64,000 bases of DNA from Mesobacillus jeotgali (lineage in GTDB: Bacteria; Bacillota; Bacilli; Bacillales; Cytobacillaceae), in contig NZ_CP025025.1 in NCBI RefSeq assembly GCF_002874535.1, positions 3,309,312 to 3,373,311 of the forward strand, given 5' to 3'. The notes under the pieces are model-generated. The model was not told where the DNA came from, searched no databases, and was given only the letters and a program-made list of their open reading frames with translations. Every line of letters starts with the position of its first letter. Within the stretch, counting starts at the first letter, position 1. This document shows positions 37,251 to 46,975 of this stretch, piece by piece. The position numbers and the translations under genes are program-made.

Positions 37251-38223
37251 TTACCCCTATAAATTCTGATGGAAACGAAAACTCTCCAATTCGTTTATAT
37301 TTTTCGTAGCGCTGGCTCAGGAGTGTCTCTTCATCTAGAACAAGCAGTTCGGACATTGAGTCTTTTAACACTTTATCCATATACTTTGCCTGCTGCTTTA
37401 AATCTTTATGAGCACCGCCCTTTACTTCTGGGATGATTTCATCAATGATACCTAGTCCTTTAAGGTCTGGTGCTGTTATCTTCATTGTTTCGGCTGCTTT
37501 TTTCGCCAAAGTGGAATCTTTCCAAAGAATAGCAGCTGCTCCTTCAGGCGAGATCACAGAGTACGTGGAGTTCTCGAGCATATGAATGTAATTGCCGACT
37601 CCAAGCGCCAATGCTCCACCACTTCCGCCTTCACCAATGACCACACAGATTACCGGTACGGTGAGTCCTGCCATCTCGAATAGATTGCGGGCGATCGCCT
37701 CACTTTGCCCCCGCTCTTCTGCCGCTTTTCCAGGGTAAGCCCCCTTAGTATCGATAAAGCAAATGATCGGCCGCCTGAACTTTTCAGCTTGTTTCATTAA
37801 ACGCAAAGCTTTCCTGTAACCTTCAGGATGTGGCATACCAAAATTCCTGCGGATATTTTCTTTTGTATCTTTTCCGCGCTGATGGCCAATGACTGTCACA
37901 GGATAGCCATGAAACTTGGCAATACCGCCAACAATTGCTTCATCATCTCCATATGACCTGTCACCGTGACATTCGAAGAAGTCGGTGAACAGTAAGGAGA
38001 TATATTCAAGCGTTGTCGGTCGATTTGGATGGCGAGCAATCTGCACCCTGTCCCACGGTTTCATGTTCTCGTAAATTTCAGATTCAAGTTTTTGCAGTCT
38101 TGTTTCCAATTTATCAATTTCCGCCGTAAGATCTACATCAGTATTCTTCGTAAATTCCTTGAGCTCACTGATTTTATTCCTGAGCTCTATTACTGGTTTC
38201 TCAAATTCTAGTTCTCCTGCCAT
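37246..38223 (-). CDS. accA: Acetyl-CoA carboxylase carboxyltransferase subunit alpha
   Basis: The 325-aa AccA pairs with AccD to move the carboxyl group from biotin to acetyl-CoA, the first step of fatty acid synthesis. The crotonase-fold signatures are [30 protein letters not shown] near 115, and [15 protein letters not shown] near 205. It overlaps the accD stop by 16 bp; its ATG lies inside accD behind TTCGA, so translational coupling is likely. Confidence 0.97.
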   Translation of the reverse strand: MAGELEFEKPVIELRNKISELKEFTKNTDVDLTAEIDKLETRLQKLESEIYENMKPWDRVQIARHPNRPTTLEYISLLFTDFFECHGDRSYGDDEAIVGGIAKFHGYPVTVIGHQRGKDTKENIRRNFGMPHPEGYRKALRLMKQAEKFRRPIICFIDTKGAYPGKAAEERGQSEAIARNLFEMAGLTVPVICVVIGEGGSGGALALGVGNYIHMLENSTYSVISPEGAAAILWKDSTLAKKAAETMKITAPDLKGLGIIDEIIPEVKGGAHKDLKQQAKYMDKVLKDSMSELLVLDEETLLSQRYEKYKRIGEFSFPSEFIGVK

Positions 38224-39086
38224 TCGAAAGTCCCTCCTGGCTGATGGATTTCAAGTATTCCTGAGATTTTATCTTTCAATTCTGTTCTCGAGATCACAGC
38301 ATCAAGCTGTCCATGCTTCAGTAAGAATTCAGATGTCTGGAAGTCTTCAGGCAGCTCTTCGCGGATTGTCTGTTCAATGATCCTGCGTCCTGCGAAGCCA
38401 ATCAAAGCTCCAGGTTCTGCTAGATTGTAGTCGCCAAGCGAGGCAAAACTCGCGGAAACTCCACCTGTTGTCGGATGAGTCATAATAGAGATGATCAACC
38501 CGCCGTTATCACTGAACCTTTTCAATGCGACGCTTGTTTTCGCCATTTGCATCAAACTCAGGACACCTTCCTGCATCCTGGCCCCTCCAGAAGCGGTAAA
38601 AATGATAAATGGTATCGATAATTCATCTGCTTTTTCAATCGCTCTCGTAATCTTTTCACCTACGACGGAACCCATGCTTCCCATCCTGAAAGTCGCATCC
38701 ATGATCGCTATAGCGACATCAAGTCCATTCACACTGCCTAATCCGGTAACTACCGCTTCATTTAATCCTGTTTTTTCCCGGTCCTTTTCGAGCTTATCCT
38801 CATATCCTGGAAATCCTAATGGATTGCCTGAAATCATCTCGCGATCCAACTCGCGGAAACTTCCTGCATCGAGGAAGCTGTCGATTCGCTCTGCTGAATT
38901 CATCTGATGGTGGTAACCGCACTGGAAACACACCTTGCAATTTTTATTCAGTTCTTTCGTATACATGATTTTCTTGCAGTTCGGGCATTTTGTCATGATT
39001 CCTTCAGGAACATCCTGCTTTGCTGCTTCAGAAGGAATTGTCGCATACTTTTTCTTTTTCGTTTTCGTAAAAAGTTCCTTAAGCAA
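38208..39086 (-). CDS. accD: Acetyl-CoA carboxylase carboxyltransferase subunit beta
   Basis: The 292-aa AccD has an N-terminal four-Cys zinc ribbon (CPNCKK near 34 and CFQCGYHH near 56) and a carboxyltransferase core ([46 protein letters not shown]). The start is a TTG behind GGAGGGGG. It is the first gene of accDA, with a palindrome resembling an FCD-regulator site about 65 bp upstream. Confidence 0.96.
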   Translation of the reverse strand: MLKELFTKTKKKKYATIPSEAAKQDVPEGIMTKCPNCKKIMYTKELNKNCKVCFQCGYHHQMNSAERIDSFLDAGSFRELDREMISGNPLGFPGYEDKLEKDREKTGLNEAVVTGLGSVNGLDVAIAIMDATFRMGSMGSVVGEKITRAIEKADELSIPFIIFTASGGARMQEGVLSLMQMAKTSVALKRFSDNGGLIISIMTHPTTGGVSASFASLGDYNLAEPGALIGFAGRRIIEQTIREELPEDFQTSEFLLKHGQLDAVISRTELKDKISGILEIHQPGGTFEWQEN

Positions 39087-39151
39087 GTTATAACCCCCTC
39101 CGAGTAATGCTAGTTATTTTGTAATATCCTAAATTTAGTCACAAAGCACTA

Positions 39152-39166
39152 AGTGGCCAGACCACT
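39152..39166. promoter_or_regulatory. Candidate FCD-regulator operator upstream of accD
   Basis: AGTGGCCAGACCACT resembles the site at 41308-41320 (GTGGTCTGACCAC) and the TGGTCNGACCA type bound by FadR/PdhR/LldR-like regulators. It differs in one half by a single base plus the centre. Confidence 0.6.
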
Positions 39167-39260
39167 ATTTCAAAAAAGAAAGAGAGGCTGCCCTCCAGGC
39201 ATCATAGGCATGTCCACAAGTATATAACATCCTTTCTACAAAAGATGTTACTTCATGTCG

Positions 39261-39884
39261 TCATTCTGTCGACATTTTCCGCAGCATGCGATACCTTTCG
39301 AGGATCAGGTCTCCTCTTGTTGTTTCAAGCGAGTCTACCAGTTTGTGATAATCGGCTTTTTCAGCCGGCGATACTTTCAGCTGAAGTGCATTATAATAAT
39401 CATTCAATATATACCAGATCCGATAAAAAAGATGATTGTCAGCAAGTTCGGCAATTTTCCTGAAAAATTCCTCGTCCTCAAAATTATGGTCATCTATCCA
39501 GGTCTTTAATCTTTTGATTTCGTCTTCCTTAAACTTTTCAGCCGCAAGATAAAGACAATCGACCTCAATCATATTTTTTGTTTCTACCACATCATCTTTG
39601 GCTTTTTCATCCTGCAGGATAAAGGTGCTTAATAATTGGACAAGCTGGTTGCCGCGGAAGTCCCTGATAAACGTTCCCTCTCCTCTTCTCGTCTCGATCA
39701 AACCGAGAAGCTCGAGGGCACGCAATGCCTCGCGAACGGAGGAGCGCCCGGCATTCAGGCGCTCTGAAAGTTCACGTTCGGATGGGATTTTATCTCCTGG
39801 CTTTAAGCCGTCTTTATTAATCATTTCCCTTAGCTGCCTGACGATTTCCACATAAACTTTTGTGTTTTTTTCAGGCTGTGCCAC
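39261..39884 (-). CDS. FadR-subfamily (GntR, FCD domain) transcriptional regulator
   Basis: The 207-aa protein has an N-terminal winged helix (PGDKIPSERELSERLNAGRSSVREALRALELLGLIE) and a C-terminal all-helical FCD ligand domain (from about residue 90) with metal/ligand-binding Asp and His residues (EVDCLYLAAE, DNHLFYRI). I chose the GTG at 39884 with GGTGA upstream; a TTG at 39908 would overlap the malic enzyme gene by 17 bp. It is cotranscribed behind the malic enzyme gene and flanked by two candidate operators. The ligand is unknown; a C2-C4 carboxylate is plausible. Confidence 0.88.
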   Translation of the reverse strand: MAQPEKNTKVYVEIVRQLREMINKDGLKPGDKIPSERELSERLNAGRSSVREALRALELLGLIETRRGEGTFIRDFRGNQLVQLLSTFILQDEKAKDDVVETKNMIEVDCLYLAAEKFKEDEIKRLKTWIDDHNFEDEEFFRKIAELADNHLFYRIWYILNDYYNALQLKVSPAEKADYHKLVDSLETTRGDLILERYRMLRKMSTE

Positions 39885-39891
39885 TAAGAGA

Positions 39892-41130
39892 TCACTCACC
39901 TTTTCCAATCAATGCTAGACGCTTGGTGCGCTCTTTGACTTCTTCTGGATCCACTTTGATTCGCGCGACGCCCGTTTCCATCGCTGCATTCGCTACAGCC
40001 GCTGCAACAGCAGGAGCTACACGCGGATCAAATGGGCCTGGGATTACGTAATCACTAGAAAGCTCGGATTCCTCGATCAGACTGGCGATTGCATCTACAG
40101 CAGCCACCTTCATCTTTTCATTGATATGGGTAGCCCTAGCATCCAATGCACCGCGGAAAATTCCAGGGAATGCAAGTACATTGTTCACCTGGTTAGGGAA
40201 GTCGGATCGGCCTGTGCCAATTACTGCCGCTCCTGCTGCCTTTGCTTCCTCTGGCATGATTTCCGGTACTGGATTAGCCATCGCAAAAATAATTGGATCG
40301 TTATTCATCGATTGGACCATTTCAGAAGTCAACGCTCCAGCGACGGATACTCCGATAAACACATCCGCGTCTTTGATAGCATCCGAGAGGGATCCTTCAA
40401 CGTTGTCACGGTTGGTGAATTTAGCAACTTCGTCCTTGATCGCATTCATCCCGTTAGGGCGTCCTTCATAGATCGCACCCTTTGTATCGCACATGATGAT
40501 GTCACGGACTCCGTATGAATATAGAAGCTTAATGATAGCAATTCCTGCAGCTCCTGCTCCGTTTGCGACCACTTTGATTTCGTTCATTTTTTTGCCGACA
40601 ATTTTCAGCGCGTTAACGAGGCCAGCCACTGTTACAATTGCAGTTCCGTGCTGGTCGTCGTGGAATACCGGAATATTCGTTTCTTTTTTCAAACGTTCTT
40701 CTACAGCGAAGCAGTTTGGCGCTGCGATGTCCTCCAGGTTGACTCCACCGAATGTCGGCTCAAGCAGTTTTACAGTCTCGACAATTTTATCTACATCCGT
40801 TGTATTCAAACAGATTGGAAAGGCATCGACGCCAGCAAAGCTCTTGAAGAGAACAGCTTTCCCTTCCATTACTGGAAGCGCAGCTTCGGGACCGATATTT
40901 CCAAGGCCTAAAACTGCTGTGCCATCAGAGACAACGGCTACCATATTGCCTTTCATTGTATAATCATAAACGGTTTCAGGCTTATCGTATATTTCCTTGC
41001 AAGGCTCCGCCACACCCGGCGAATAAGCAAGACTCAAATCTCTTGCATTCCTTACAGGCACTTTTGATTTTGACTCTAATTTCCCTTTGTTTACACGGTG
41101 CATGTGCAAAGCTTCTTCACGTAAAGTCAA
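39892..41130 (-). CDS. ytsJ: NADP-dependent malic enzyme (YtsJ type)
   Basis: The 412-aa short-form malic enzyme oxidatively decarboxylates malate to pyruvate and NADPH or NADH. Catalytic Tyr and Lys lie in DLSLAYSPGVAEPCKEI near 30 and GKAVLFKSFAGVDAFP near 90; metal ligands are in EDIAAPNCF and HDDQHGTA; the Rossmann motif is GAGAAGIAI near 195. It lies between dnaE and the regulator gene. A perfect palindrome lies 178 bp before the start. Confidence 0.93.
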   Translation of the reverse strand: MTLREEALHMHRVNKGKLESKSKVPVRNARDLSLAYSPGVAEPCKEIYDKPETVYDYTMKGNMVAVVSDGTAVLGLGNIGPEAALPVMEGKAVLFKSFAGVDAFPICLNTTDVDKIVETVKLLEPTFGGVNLEDIAAPNCFAVEERLKKETNIPVFHDDQHGTAIVTVAGLVNALKIVGKKMNEIKVVANGAGAAGIAIIKLLYSYGVRDIIMCDTKGAIYEGRPNGMNAIKDEVAKFTNRDNVEGSLSDAIKDADVFIGVSVAGALTSEMVQSMNNDPIIFAMANPVPEIMPEEAKAAGAAVIGTGRSDFPNQVNNVLAFPGIFRGALDARATHINEKMKVAAVDAIASLIEESELSSDYVIPGPFDPRVAPAVAAAVANAAMETGVARIKVDPEEVKERTKRLALIGKGE

Positions 41131-41307
41131 CTCAGGTCCACTCCTTAGTTATAGGCTTTCTTCGCCAAAGGTTGGCACTTCTGTCTTGCTCAATTCCGAC
41201 CATGAAATAACTTGTTTAAGCCCGAGAATGAGGAAGACAGCATTTCTTCCAAAACGACAATTATAAGCGAAAAAATACCTGGTTATAAAAAAAGTTTGCC
41301 TACTACA

Positions 41308-41320
41308 GTGGTCTGACCAC
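41308..41320. promoter_or_regulatory. Candidate FCD-regulator operator upstream of the malic enzyme gene
   Basis: GTGGTCTGACCAC is a 13-bp perfect palindrome (one central base) of the TGGTCNGACCA kind. It lies between the dnaE stop and ytsJ; a TATAAT (41349-41354, minus strand) lies about 30 bp upstream, so the site would fall near or just after the transcription start. Confidence 0.7.
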
Positions 41321-41365
41321 ACATATCCTTTTCCAATATAACACATCTATTATACTTGTAAAGAA

Positions 41366-44300
41366 CTAATTTTTCAGGACAACATTATTGTCACCCAATA
41401 CCTTCTTCAACTCTCCCATACTTCCACGTTCTGCATTAATGCTGAACTCGCCCGGCAGCAAAAGTGATTTCTCGGTTTCTTCGTTATACACTATTACCGG
41501 TACAGCGCCATGATGTTTTTTCAATAAAGCTTTGAGCTCGTTCATCTTGCCAGCACTGTCCGTTCCTTTAGCAATCCGCAAATATAGAACCGGTTTTTGT
41601 TCTGCTTCTTTTTCAAGGTCGAGCACTTGTTGTACGATAAATTGGCTCTTCCCTTCACGTTCATCGAATTTCCCTTCCAGCAGCGCCATTTTCCCCTGGC
41701 CCAACTCATGTCCATATTGTTTATATGCTGACGGGAATACCACAGCATCTGTTTCCCCGCTCGCATCGCTGATCGTGAGGAAAGACATTGCCTCACCTTT
41801 TTTTGTCCGGATCTTCTTTTCCTCTGTAATATAAACACCAAGCCGTACCTTGCTTCCCGGGGATTTCGAAGCAATCTTTTTAACACCTGCTGCCTTGAAT
41901 TCCTGTTCGTAAATAGAAGCGGGATGCTTGGATAAGTAGACTCCGAGAACATCCTTTTCAAGGCTGAGCTTGTCCTCAATCCGCATCGGGTCGACCTGGG
42001 TATACTTTGGCTTCAGAGAAAACTCTGCTTCAGCGAACATATCAATCTGTCCGGAGTCATCGGGAGCCACCAGCTGTGCGTGTTCAATCGCGACATCAAT
42101 CGTCGCTAAAAGAACAGCGCGGTCCTGTCCGAATTCATCAAAAGCACCTGAATAAATCAATGCTTCGAGCACTTTTCTTGTGGCTGCCTTTTGAGGCACT
42201 CGGATACAAAAGTCGAATATATCTTTAAACGGCTGGTTTCGTCTCGCCTGGAATATTTCCTTGAGAGAGGCAATTCCTACACCTTTAATCCCCGCGAGGC
42301 TATACCTGACAACATCCCCTTCTGGCTGAAAGCTGAAAGCACTTCTGTTAATCGAGGGAGGAAGAAGTTTGATTTCCATTTGCTGCAGCTCTCTTGCATA
42401 CTGTGCAATTTTCACATCATTCCCGATTGCCGAAGTAAGCAGCGCAGCCATAAAGTAGAGCGGATAATGAGCTTTCAGGTACGCCAGCTGGTAGGCAATC
42501 ATACTGTATGCGACCGCATGGCTTCGGTTAAATCCATAGTTTGCGAATCGTACAATCAAATCATAGATAAGGTTCGCTGTTTGCGTGTCATATCCTTTCT
42601 TTAAAGCCCCATTCACAAAATGTTCACGTTCCTGGTCAAGAACTTCCTTCTTCTTCTTTGAAACAGCTCTCCTCAGCAAGTCCGCTTCACCTAACGAAAA
42701 TCCTGCCATCTGTGATGCAATCTGCATGATTTGCTCCTGATAGACGATAACTCCGTATGTATCGCCGAGGATCGGTTCAAGATCCTTATGGTAATAATCT
42801 ATAGGCTGCCTTCCGTGCTTTCGGTCTATGAACAGCGGGATATTTTCCATCGGGCCTGGACGGTAAAGCGCATTGACTGCGACAATATCTTCAAACCTTG
42901 TGGGTCCCAGCTTCATCAGTACTTTTCTCATACCATCGGATTCCAGCTGGAAAATACCAGTCGTCTCTCCCCTTCCAAGCATCTCGAATGTTTCTTTATC
43001 TTCAACTGGAATATCATGAATGTCCAGCTTGCGCCTTGTTTTTTGATGGATCGAGTGAAGGATTGAATCTATTAATGTCAGATTCCTTAATCCTAGGAAA
43101 TCCATCTTCAACAGACCTATTTCTTCAAGGTGGTCCATTGAATATTGGGTAAGGAACACTTTGGACTGGCCGGATTGGATCGGTACGACATTTGTAAGTG
43201 GCTGTTCACTGATTACGACTCCCGCAGCGTGGGTCGAAGTATGCCGCGGCAAACCTTCGAGCTTGATTGCCGTTTCGAGGATTCTCTTATTCTTGGAGGA
43301 TTCTTCAATAAAATCCCTTAACCCGGCAGATTCCTTGATGGCATCTTTCAGGGTGATGCCAAGTCTCGATGGCACAAGCCTTGACAGCCGGTCGAGCTCC
43401 TTCGTGTTCAAACCGAAAACGCGGCCAACATCCCTTACGGCTGCCTTCGCGGCGAGTGTTCCAAAAGTGGCAATCTGTGCTACATGAAGCTCGCCATATT
43501 TTGACGCTACATATTCAATTACTTCATCTCTGCGATTATCAGGGAAGTCGATATCGATATCGGGCATCGAAATACGCTCGGGATTCAAGAACCTTTCGAA
43601 GAGAAGATTATGTTCAATCGGGTCGGCATCGGTTATGTACAATACATATGAAACGATCGATCCAGCCGCCGAACCACGTCCCGGTCCGATCAGGATTCCC
43701 CTTTCCCTGGAGTATTTTATGAAATCCCACACAATCAGGAAGTAATCGCTGAAGTTCATTTTTTTAATAATTGACAGCTCATATTTCAGTCTGTCGATAT
43801 GTTGTTGGGACGGATTTCCGTACCGCTCTTCAAGTCCCTGAAAGCACAGTTCTTCAAGCATTCCATCTGCATTCTTTCCCGGAACAACAGGGAATTTCGG
43901 CAGGTGCCTTGTTTCGAAGTCAAGCATGACATTGCAGTTCTCCGCTATTTCCAGCGTATTCTCCAATGCTTCAGGATACTCTGAGAATAACTCGCCCATT
44001 TCTTTTGCTGGCTTTAAGTAAAATTCACTGCTGCCCAGTTTTTCACGATCATCATTCTGGAGTTTCTCTCCATTCCTGATCGCCAGCAGGCACTCCTGAG
44101 CAAATGAATCTTCTTTTTCCAGATAATGCACCTGGTTGGAAGCAGCCAGTGGAGTGCTAGTTTCCATGCCCAACCTTGCCAGCAGTCCAACCAGTTCCTT
44201 TTGGCCTGGAAGACCCTGATCCTGAATGGCTAGGTAAAAATGATCCTTGCCGAATATCTGCTTATATAAATCCAGCGTCTCCAGCGCTTTCTCTTTTTCA

Positions 44301-44716
44301 CCGTTGGTTAAGTAATATTCTATTTCTCCGTGGGCTCCCGGAGTGAGCGCAAATAGTCCAGAAGCATAATGCTTCAGCCATTTTACCGGTATTCCCTCAG
44401 GTGATTTTGTCTGTACGGCACTTGATATCTTGATCAGGTTCTGAAACCCCTCATTATTTTTCGCGAGCAGCACAAGCGGAAAGGACTCATGCTCCAACGA
44501 CGGGCTGACTACGTCAACAGTCAGGCCGAGCAGTGGTTTGACCGAGTTCCTCAGGCATTCTTTATAAAATGCGACACTTCCGTACATTACATTGCGGTCT
44601 GTCAGTGCGAGTGCGGAAAACCCCTTTGCCCTGGCATCGCGCACTAGCTGCTCTACTGTCGCCGTACTCGTGAGCAGGCTGTATGCACTATAGACATGAA
44701 GGTGAATAAATGGCAT
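41366..44716 (-). CDS. dnaE: DNA polymerase III subunit alpha, DnaE
   Basis: The 1116-aa C-family polymerase has an N-terminal PHP domain (HLHVYSAYSLL), catalytic aspartates in PDIDIDFPDNRR near 395, palm/finger regions (GLLKMDFLGLRNL, VAVNALYRPGP), helix-hairpin-helix, and a C-terminal OB fold (VRLGVYITEEKKIRTKKGEAM). There is no exonuclease insertion, so it is DnaE and not PolC; in B. subtilis DnaE extends primers on the lagging strand. The ATG at 44716 (MPFIHLH) is chosen over 44746. Confidence 0.96.
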   Translation of the reverse strand: MPFIHLHVYSAYSLLTSTATVEQLVRDARAKGFSALALTDRNVMYGSVAFYKECLRNSVKPLLGLTVDVVSPSLEHESFPLVLLAKNNEGFQNLIKISSAVQTKSPEGIPVKWLKHYASGLFALTPGAHGEIEYYLTNGEKEKALETLDLYKQIFGKDHFYLAIQDQGLPGQKELVGLLARLGMETSTPLAASNQVHYLEKEDSFAQECLLAIRNGEKLQNDDREKLGSSEFYLKPAKEMGELFSEYPEALENTLEIAENCNVMLDFETRHLPKFPVVPGKNADGMLEELCFQGLEERYGNPSQQHIDRLKYELSIIKKMNFSDYFLIVWDFIKYSRERGILIGPGRGSAAGSIVSYVLYITDADPIEHNLLFERFLNPERISMPDIDIDFPDNRRDEVIEYVASKYGELHVAQIATFGTLAAKAAVRDVGRVFGLNTKELDRLSRLVPSRLGITLKDAIKESAGLRDFIEESSKNKRILETAIKLEGLPRHTSTHAAGVVISEQPLTNVVPIQSGQSKVFLTQYSMDHLEEIGLLKMDFLGLRNLTLIDSILHSIHQKTRRKLDIHDIPVEDKETFEMLGRGETTGIFQLESDGMRKVLMKLGPTRFEDIVAVNALYRPGPMENIPLFIDRKHGRQPIDYYHKDLEPILGDTYGVIVYQEQIMQIASQMAGFSLGEADLLRRAVSKKKKEVLDQEREHFVNGALKKGYDTQTANLIYDLIVRFANYGFNRSHAVAYSMIAYQLAYLKAHYPLYFMAALLTSAIGNDVKIAQYARELQQMEIKLLPPSINRSAFSFQPEGDVVRYSLAGIKGVGIASLKEIFQARRNQPFKDIFDFCIRVPQKAATRKVLEALIYSGAFDEFGQDRAVLLATIDVAIEHAQLVAPDDSGQIDMFAEAEFSLKPKYTQVDPMRIEDKLSLEKDVLGVYLSKHPASIYEQEFKAAGVKKIASKSPGSKVRLGVYITEEKKIRTKKGEAMSFLTISDASGETDAVVFPSAYKQYGHELGQGKMALLEGKFDEREGKSQFIVQQVLDLEKEAEQKPVLYLRIAKGTDSAGKMNELKALLKKHHGAVPVIVYNEETEKSLLLPGEFSINAERGSMGELKKVLGDNNVVLKN

Positions 44717-44813
44717 CTCTCTCACACCCTTAAAGGTTAGGTTCATCTTCTTTCATTATAGGCTTTTCAGGCAAAAAAAGAAAATATGTTCTCATTTGTG
44801 CAAGGAAGTTTAA

Positions 44814-44842
44814 ACATATTGCATGCAGATTGTCCATATGAT
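44814..44842 (+). promoter_or_regulatory. SigE promoter of ytrHI
   Basis: ACATATT (44814-44820), 14-bp spacer, CATATGAT (44835-44842) matches the mother-cell SigE pattern KMATATT-N14-CATACAMT well. Confidence 0.78.
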
Positions 44843-44880
44843 GAACTACAAGGAAAAAATATTTACTGAGGGTGTTTTAT

Positions 44881-45210
44881 ATGAATCAACCATTTGCTTC
44901 CCATCTTTTCGAAGCCTATTTTATCGCGCTCGGTGTATTGCTTGGCGGCTCGCTGATTGGCGGATTGGCCGCATTTTTGACAGGACAGCCTTTAATGACG
45001 GAAATTGCCCGATTCTCAAGTTCCATCCGGATATGGGCCATTATTGCTGCGATCGGAGGTACCTTTGATACCGTCTACAGCTTTGAACGGGGGCTTTTGA
45101 ACGGTGAAACAAAGGATATTTTCAAGCAATTCCTTTTGATCCTAACAGCCATGGGCGGTGCGCAGACTGGTGCACTTCTGATCAACTGGCTGACGCAGGA
45201 GCATGTATAA
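44881..45210 (+). CDS. ytrH: Sporulation membrane protein YtrH
   Basis: The 109-aa protein has three membrane segments (residues 10-33, 47-68, 85-103). It matches YtrH, a mother-cell sporulation protein next to dnaE in B. subtilis whose loss affects spore cortex quality. The ATG at 44881 follows GAGGGTGTTTT; the GTG 9 bp earlier overlaps that site. It is directly followed by ytrI with no gap. Confidence 0.9.
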   Translation: MNQPFASHLFEAYFIALGVLLGGSLIGGLAAFLTGQPLMTEIARFSSSIRIWAIIAAIGGTFDTVYSFERGLLNGETKDIFKQFLLILTAMGGAQTGALLINWLTQEHV

Positions 45211-45717
45211 ATGAGAATCCCCCCTTATTACCGCAGGCCGGAATGGCAGAGATTTTTTTCAGGTATGGCTATAGGCGCTGTCTTGAGCTGGTGTGTGTTC
45301 CTATATATCAATGGTGTATCCCTGGAAAAAAATGCGAAGACCATACATGAACAAAAAGATGAGATTGCTGAATTAAAAAGTGATATTCAAATCTGGATGG
45401 ATGATTATGCGGAATTGAATAAAAAAAATCAGGAAAGTCTGACCGTCCAGGAGATTAAAGTGAAGATTGTTAACGACCAAAAATACAAAAAATATCTTGA
45501 TACACTCAGCATCTATGAGATCGAGGAGGAAATCAAAGGGCAGCTCAACATGCTGCTAGCCAAAGATTTGGATTCGGTTTTTAAAAGCAGGGATTTGATC
45601 ACCAGAGTGATTGAAAACAAATCGATCAAGGTGAATGACAAGCGCTATAAACTGAAAATCAAGTCAATGGTCATCTATACCTCCGTCAGCATCCAGGTGG
45701 AGATTAGCCTTGATTAA
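45211..45717 (+). CDS. ytrI: Sporulation membrane protein YtrI
   Basis: The 168-aa protein has one N-terminal membrane helix (residues 15-36, GMAIGAVLSWCVFLYINGVSL), then a coiled coil (about 40-70, EKNAKTIHEQKDEIAELKSDI) and a C-terminal extracytoplasmic domain. It starts on the base after the ytrH stop, so the two are coupled under the SigE promoter. The function is unknown beyond a role in sporulation. Confidence 0.88.
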   Translation: MRIPPYYRRPEWQRFFSGMAIGAVLSWCVFLYINGVSLEKNAKTIHEQKDEIAELKSDIQIWMDDYAELNKKNQESLTVQEIKVKIVNDQKYKKYLDTLSIYEIEEEIKGQLNMLLAKDLDSVFKSRDLITRVIENKSIKVNDKRYKLKIKSMVIYTSVSIQVEISLD

Positions 45718-45756
45718 ACTGGCTATTAGTGTTGGTACAAAAACTGGGGAGAACCT

Positions 45757-46462
45757 TGGAAAGCTGTCAAGATTCTGGCTTTATTTTGACAGCTTTGTTG
45801 GGTTTCGCATGAAAGTTGTCATGATTCCGGCTTTATTTTGACAGCTTTGTTGGGTTTCGCATGAAAGCTGTCACGATTCTGGATTTATTTTGACAGCTTC
45901 GATGTGTTCCTCATGAAAGCTGTCACGATTCTGGATTTATTTTGACAGCTTTGTTGGGTTCCTCATGAAAGTTGTCACGATTCCGGCTTTATTTTGACAG
46001 CTTTGTTGGGTTCCTCATGAAAGCTGTCAAGATTCTGGCTTTATTTTGACAGCTTTGTTGGGTTTCGCATGAAAGTTGTCATGATTCCGGCTTTATTTTG
46101 ACAGCTTTGATGTGTTCCTCATGAAAGCTGTCACGATTCTGGATTTATTTTGACAGCTTTGTTGGGTTCCTCATGAAAGTTGTCATGATTCTGGCTTTAT
46201 TTTGACAGCTTCGGAGGGTTCTGCACGAAAGCTGTCATGATTCCGGATTTATTTTGACAGCTTTGTTGGGTTCCACATGAAAGTTGTCACGATTCCGGCT
46301 TTATTTTGACAGCTTTGTTGGGTTTCGCATGAAAGCTGTCACGATTCTGGATTTATTTTGACAGCTTCGGACGGTTCTGCACGAAAGCTGTCTTAATACT
46401 TACTTTTTCTTGACAGGTGTGGAGGCTTTCCAATAAAGCTGTCTTGATTTTTTTTACGGCTT
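45757..46462. repeat. 52-bp palindromic tandem repeat array, 13 units plus a partial
   Basis: TGACAG starts at 45787, 45839, 45891, 45943, 45995, 46047, 46099, 46151, 46203, 46255, 46307, 46359 and 46411, always 52 bp apart. Each unit is a hairpin TGACAGCTTT-N15-AAAGCTGTCA (or AAAGTTGTCA) plus an AT-rich linker ending ATTTATTTT. Segments near 45760 and 46020 are nearly identical 260 bp (five units) apart, which indicates block duplication. It fills the spacer between ytrI and the next gene. Confidence 0.95.
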
Positions 46463-46591
46463 TAACAGGAGCTGTCTCAATCCGACCAATAAATAAAGGT
46501 AATTCCCTCCAGTTGTTATCAGTTTGTGTCACGTCTGATAAAACCGGGAAATATAAAAATAAATTCGAAGATGTAGGCTGGAGGGATTCAG

Positions 46592-46915
46592 ATGAGTTTT
46601 AACAACGGAGCAGGCAATAGCGGCAGTGGTGTTGGCGGAGGTTTATTCCCTGCGTACGCCATGAATAACCGTGACCAGGAAAACCAGGTGAAATTAAATG
46701 AGGACCAGTATGAGGTATTTGTGAATGATGATTTTATTGGTCAAAAAAGCCTTAAAAATCAAGGTGAGAATCTTTCTGACATTGATGACTTCTTAAAACA
46801 GCAAGGAATCAGTGATTTTACAGCATCGCTTGATGGTGATCACTACAAAATCAAGACAGATGGTTCAAATGAGGAAATTACTGGTGCATTAAAGGTTTAT
46901 TTTAATAATAGATAA
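46592..46915 (+). CDS. Hypothetical protein (107 aa), Gly/Asn-rich start
   Basis: I do not recognise this protein. It begins with a low-complexity GAGNSGSGVGGG region and continues into an acidic soluble domain (EDQYEVFVNDDFIGQKSLKNQGENLSDIDDFLK), with no membrane helix. A good RBS (GGAGGGATTCAG) supports the ATG. It is preceded by the longest repeat array and followed by a terminator. It may be spore associated given its neighbours, but nothing in the sequence proves that. Confidence 0.72.
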   Translation: MSFNNGAGNSGSGVGGGLFPAYAMNNRDQENQVKLNEDQYEVFVNDDFIGQKSLKNQGENLSDIDDFLKQQGISDFTASLDGDHYKIKTDGSNEEITGALKVYFNNR

Positions 46916-46923
46916 ATGATGGC

Positions 46924-46959
46924 AGCAAGGTGCGTTTCAGTTATGAAGCGCACCTTGCT
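46924..46959. terminator. Terminator between the hypothetical gene and nrnA
   Basis: AGCAAGGTGCG pairs with CGCACCTTGCT around TTTCAGTTATGAAG. It serves converging genes. Confidence 0.78.
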
Positions 46960-46975
46960 TTGTGTTTCAAGGGTG

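Noticed and set aside
46417-46602. 61-codon frame before the 107-aa hypothetical gene
   Set aside because: It begins in the repeat array, has no ribosome site and overlaps the next start.
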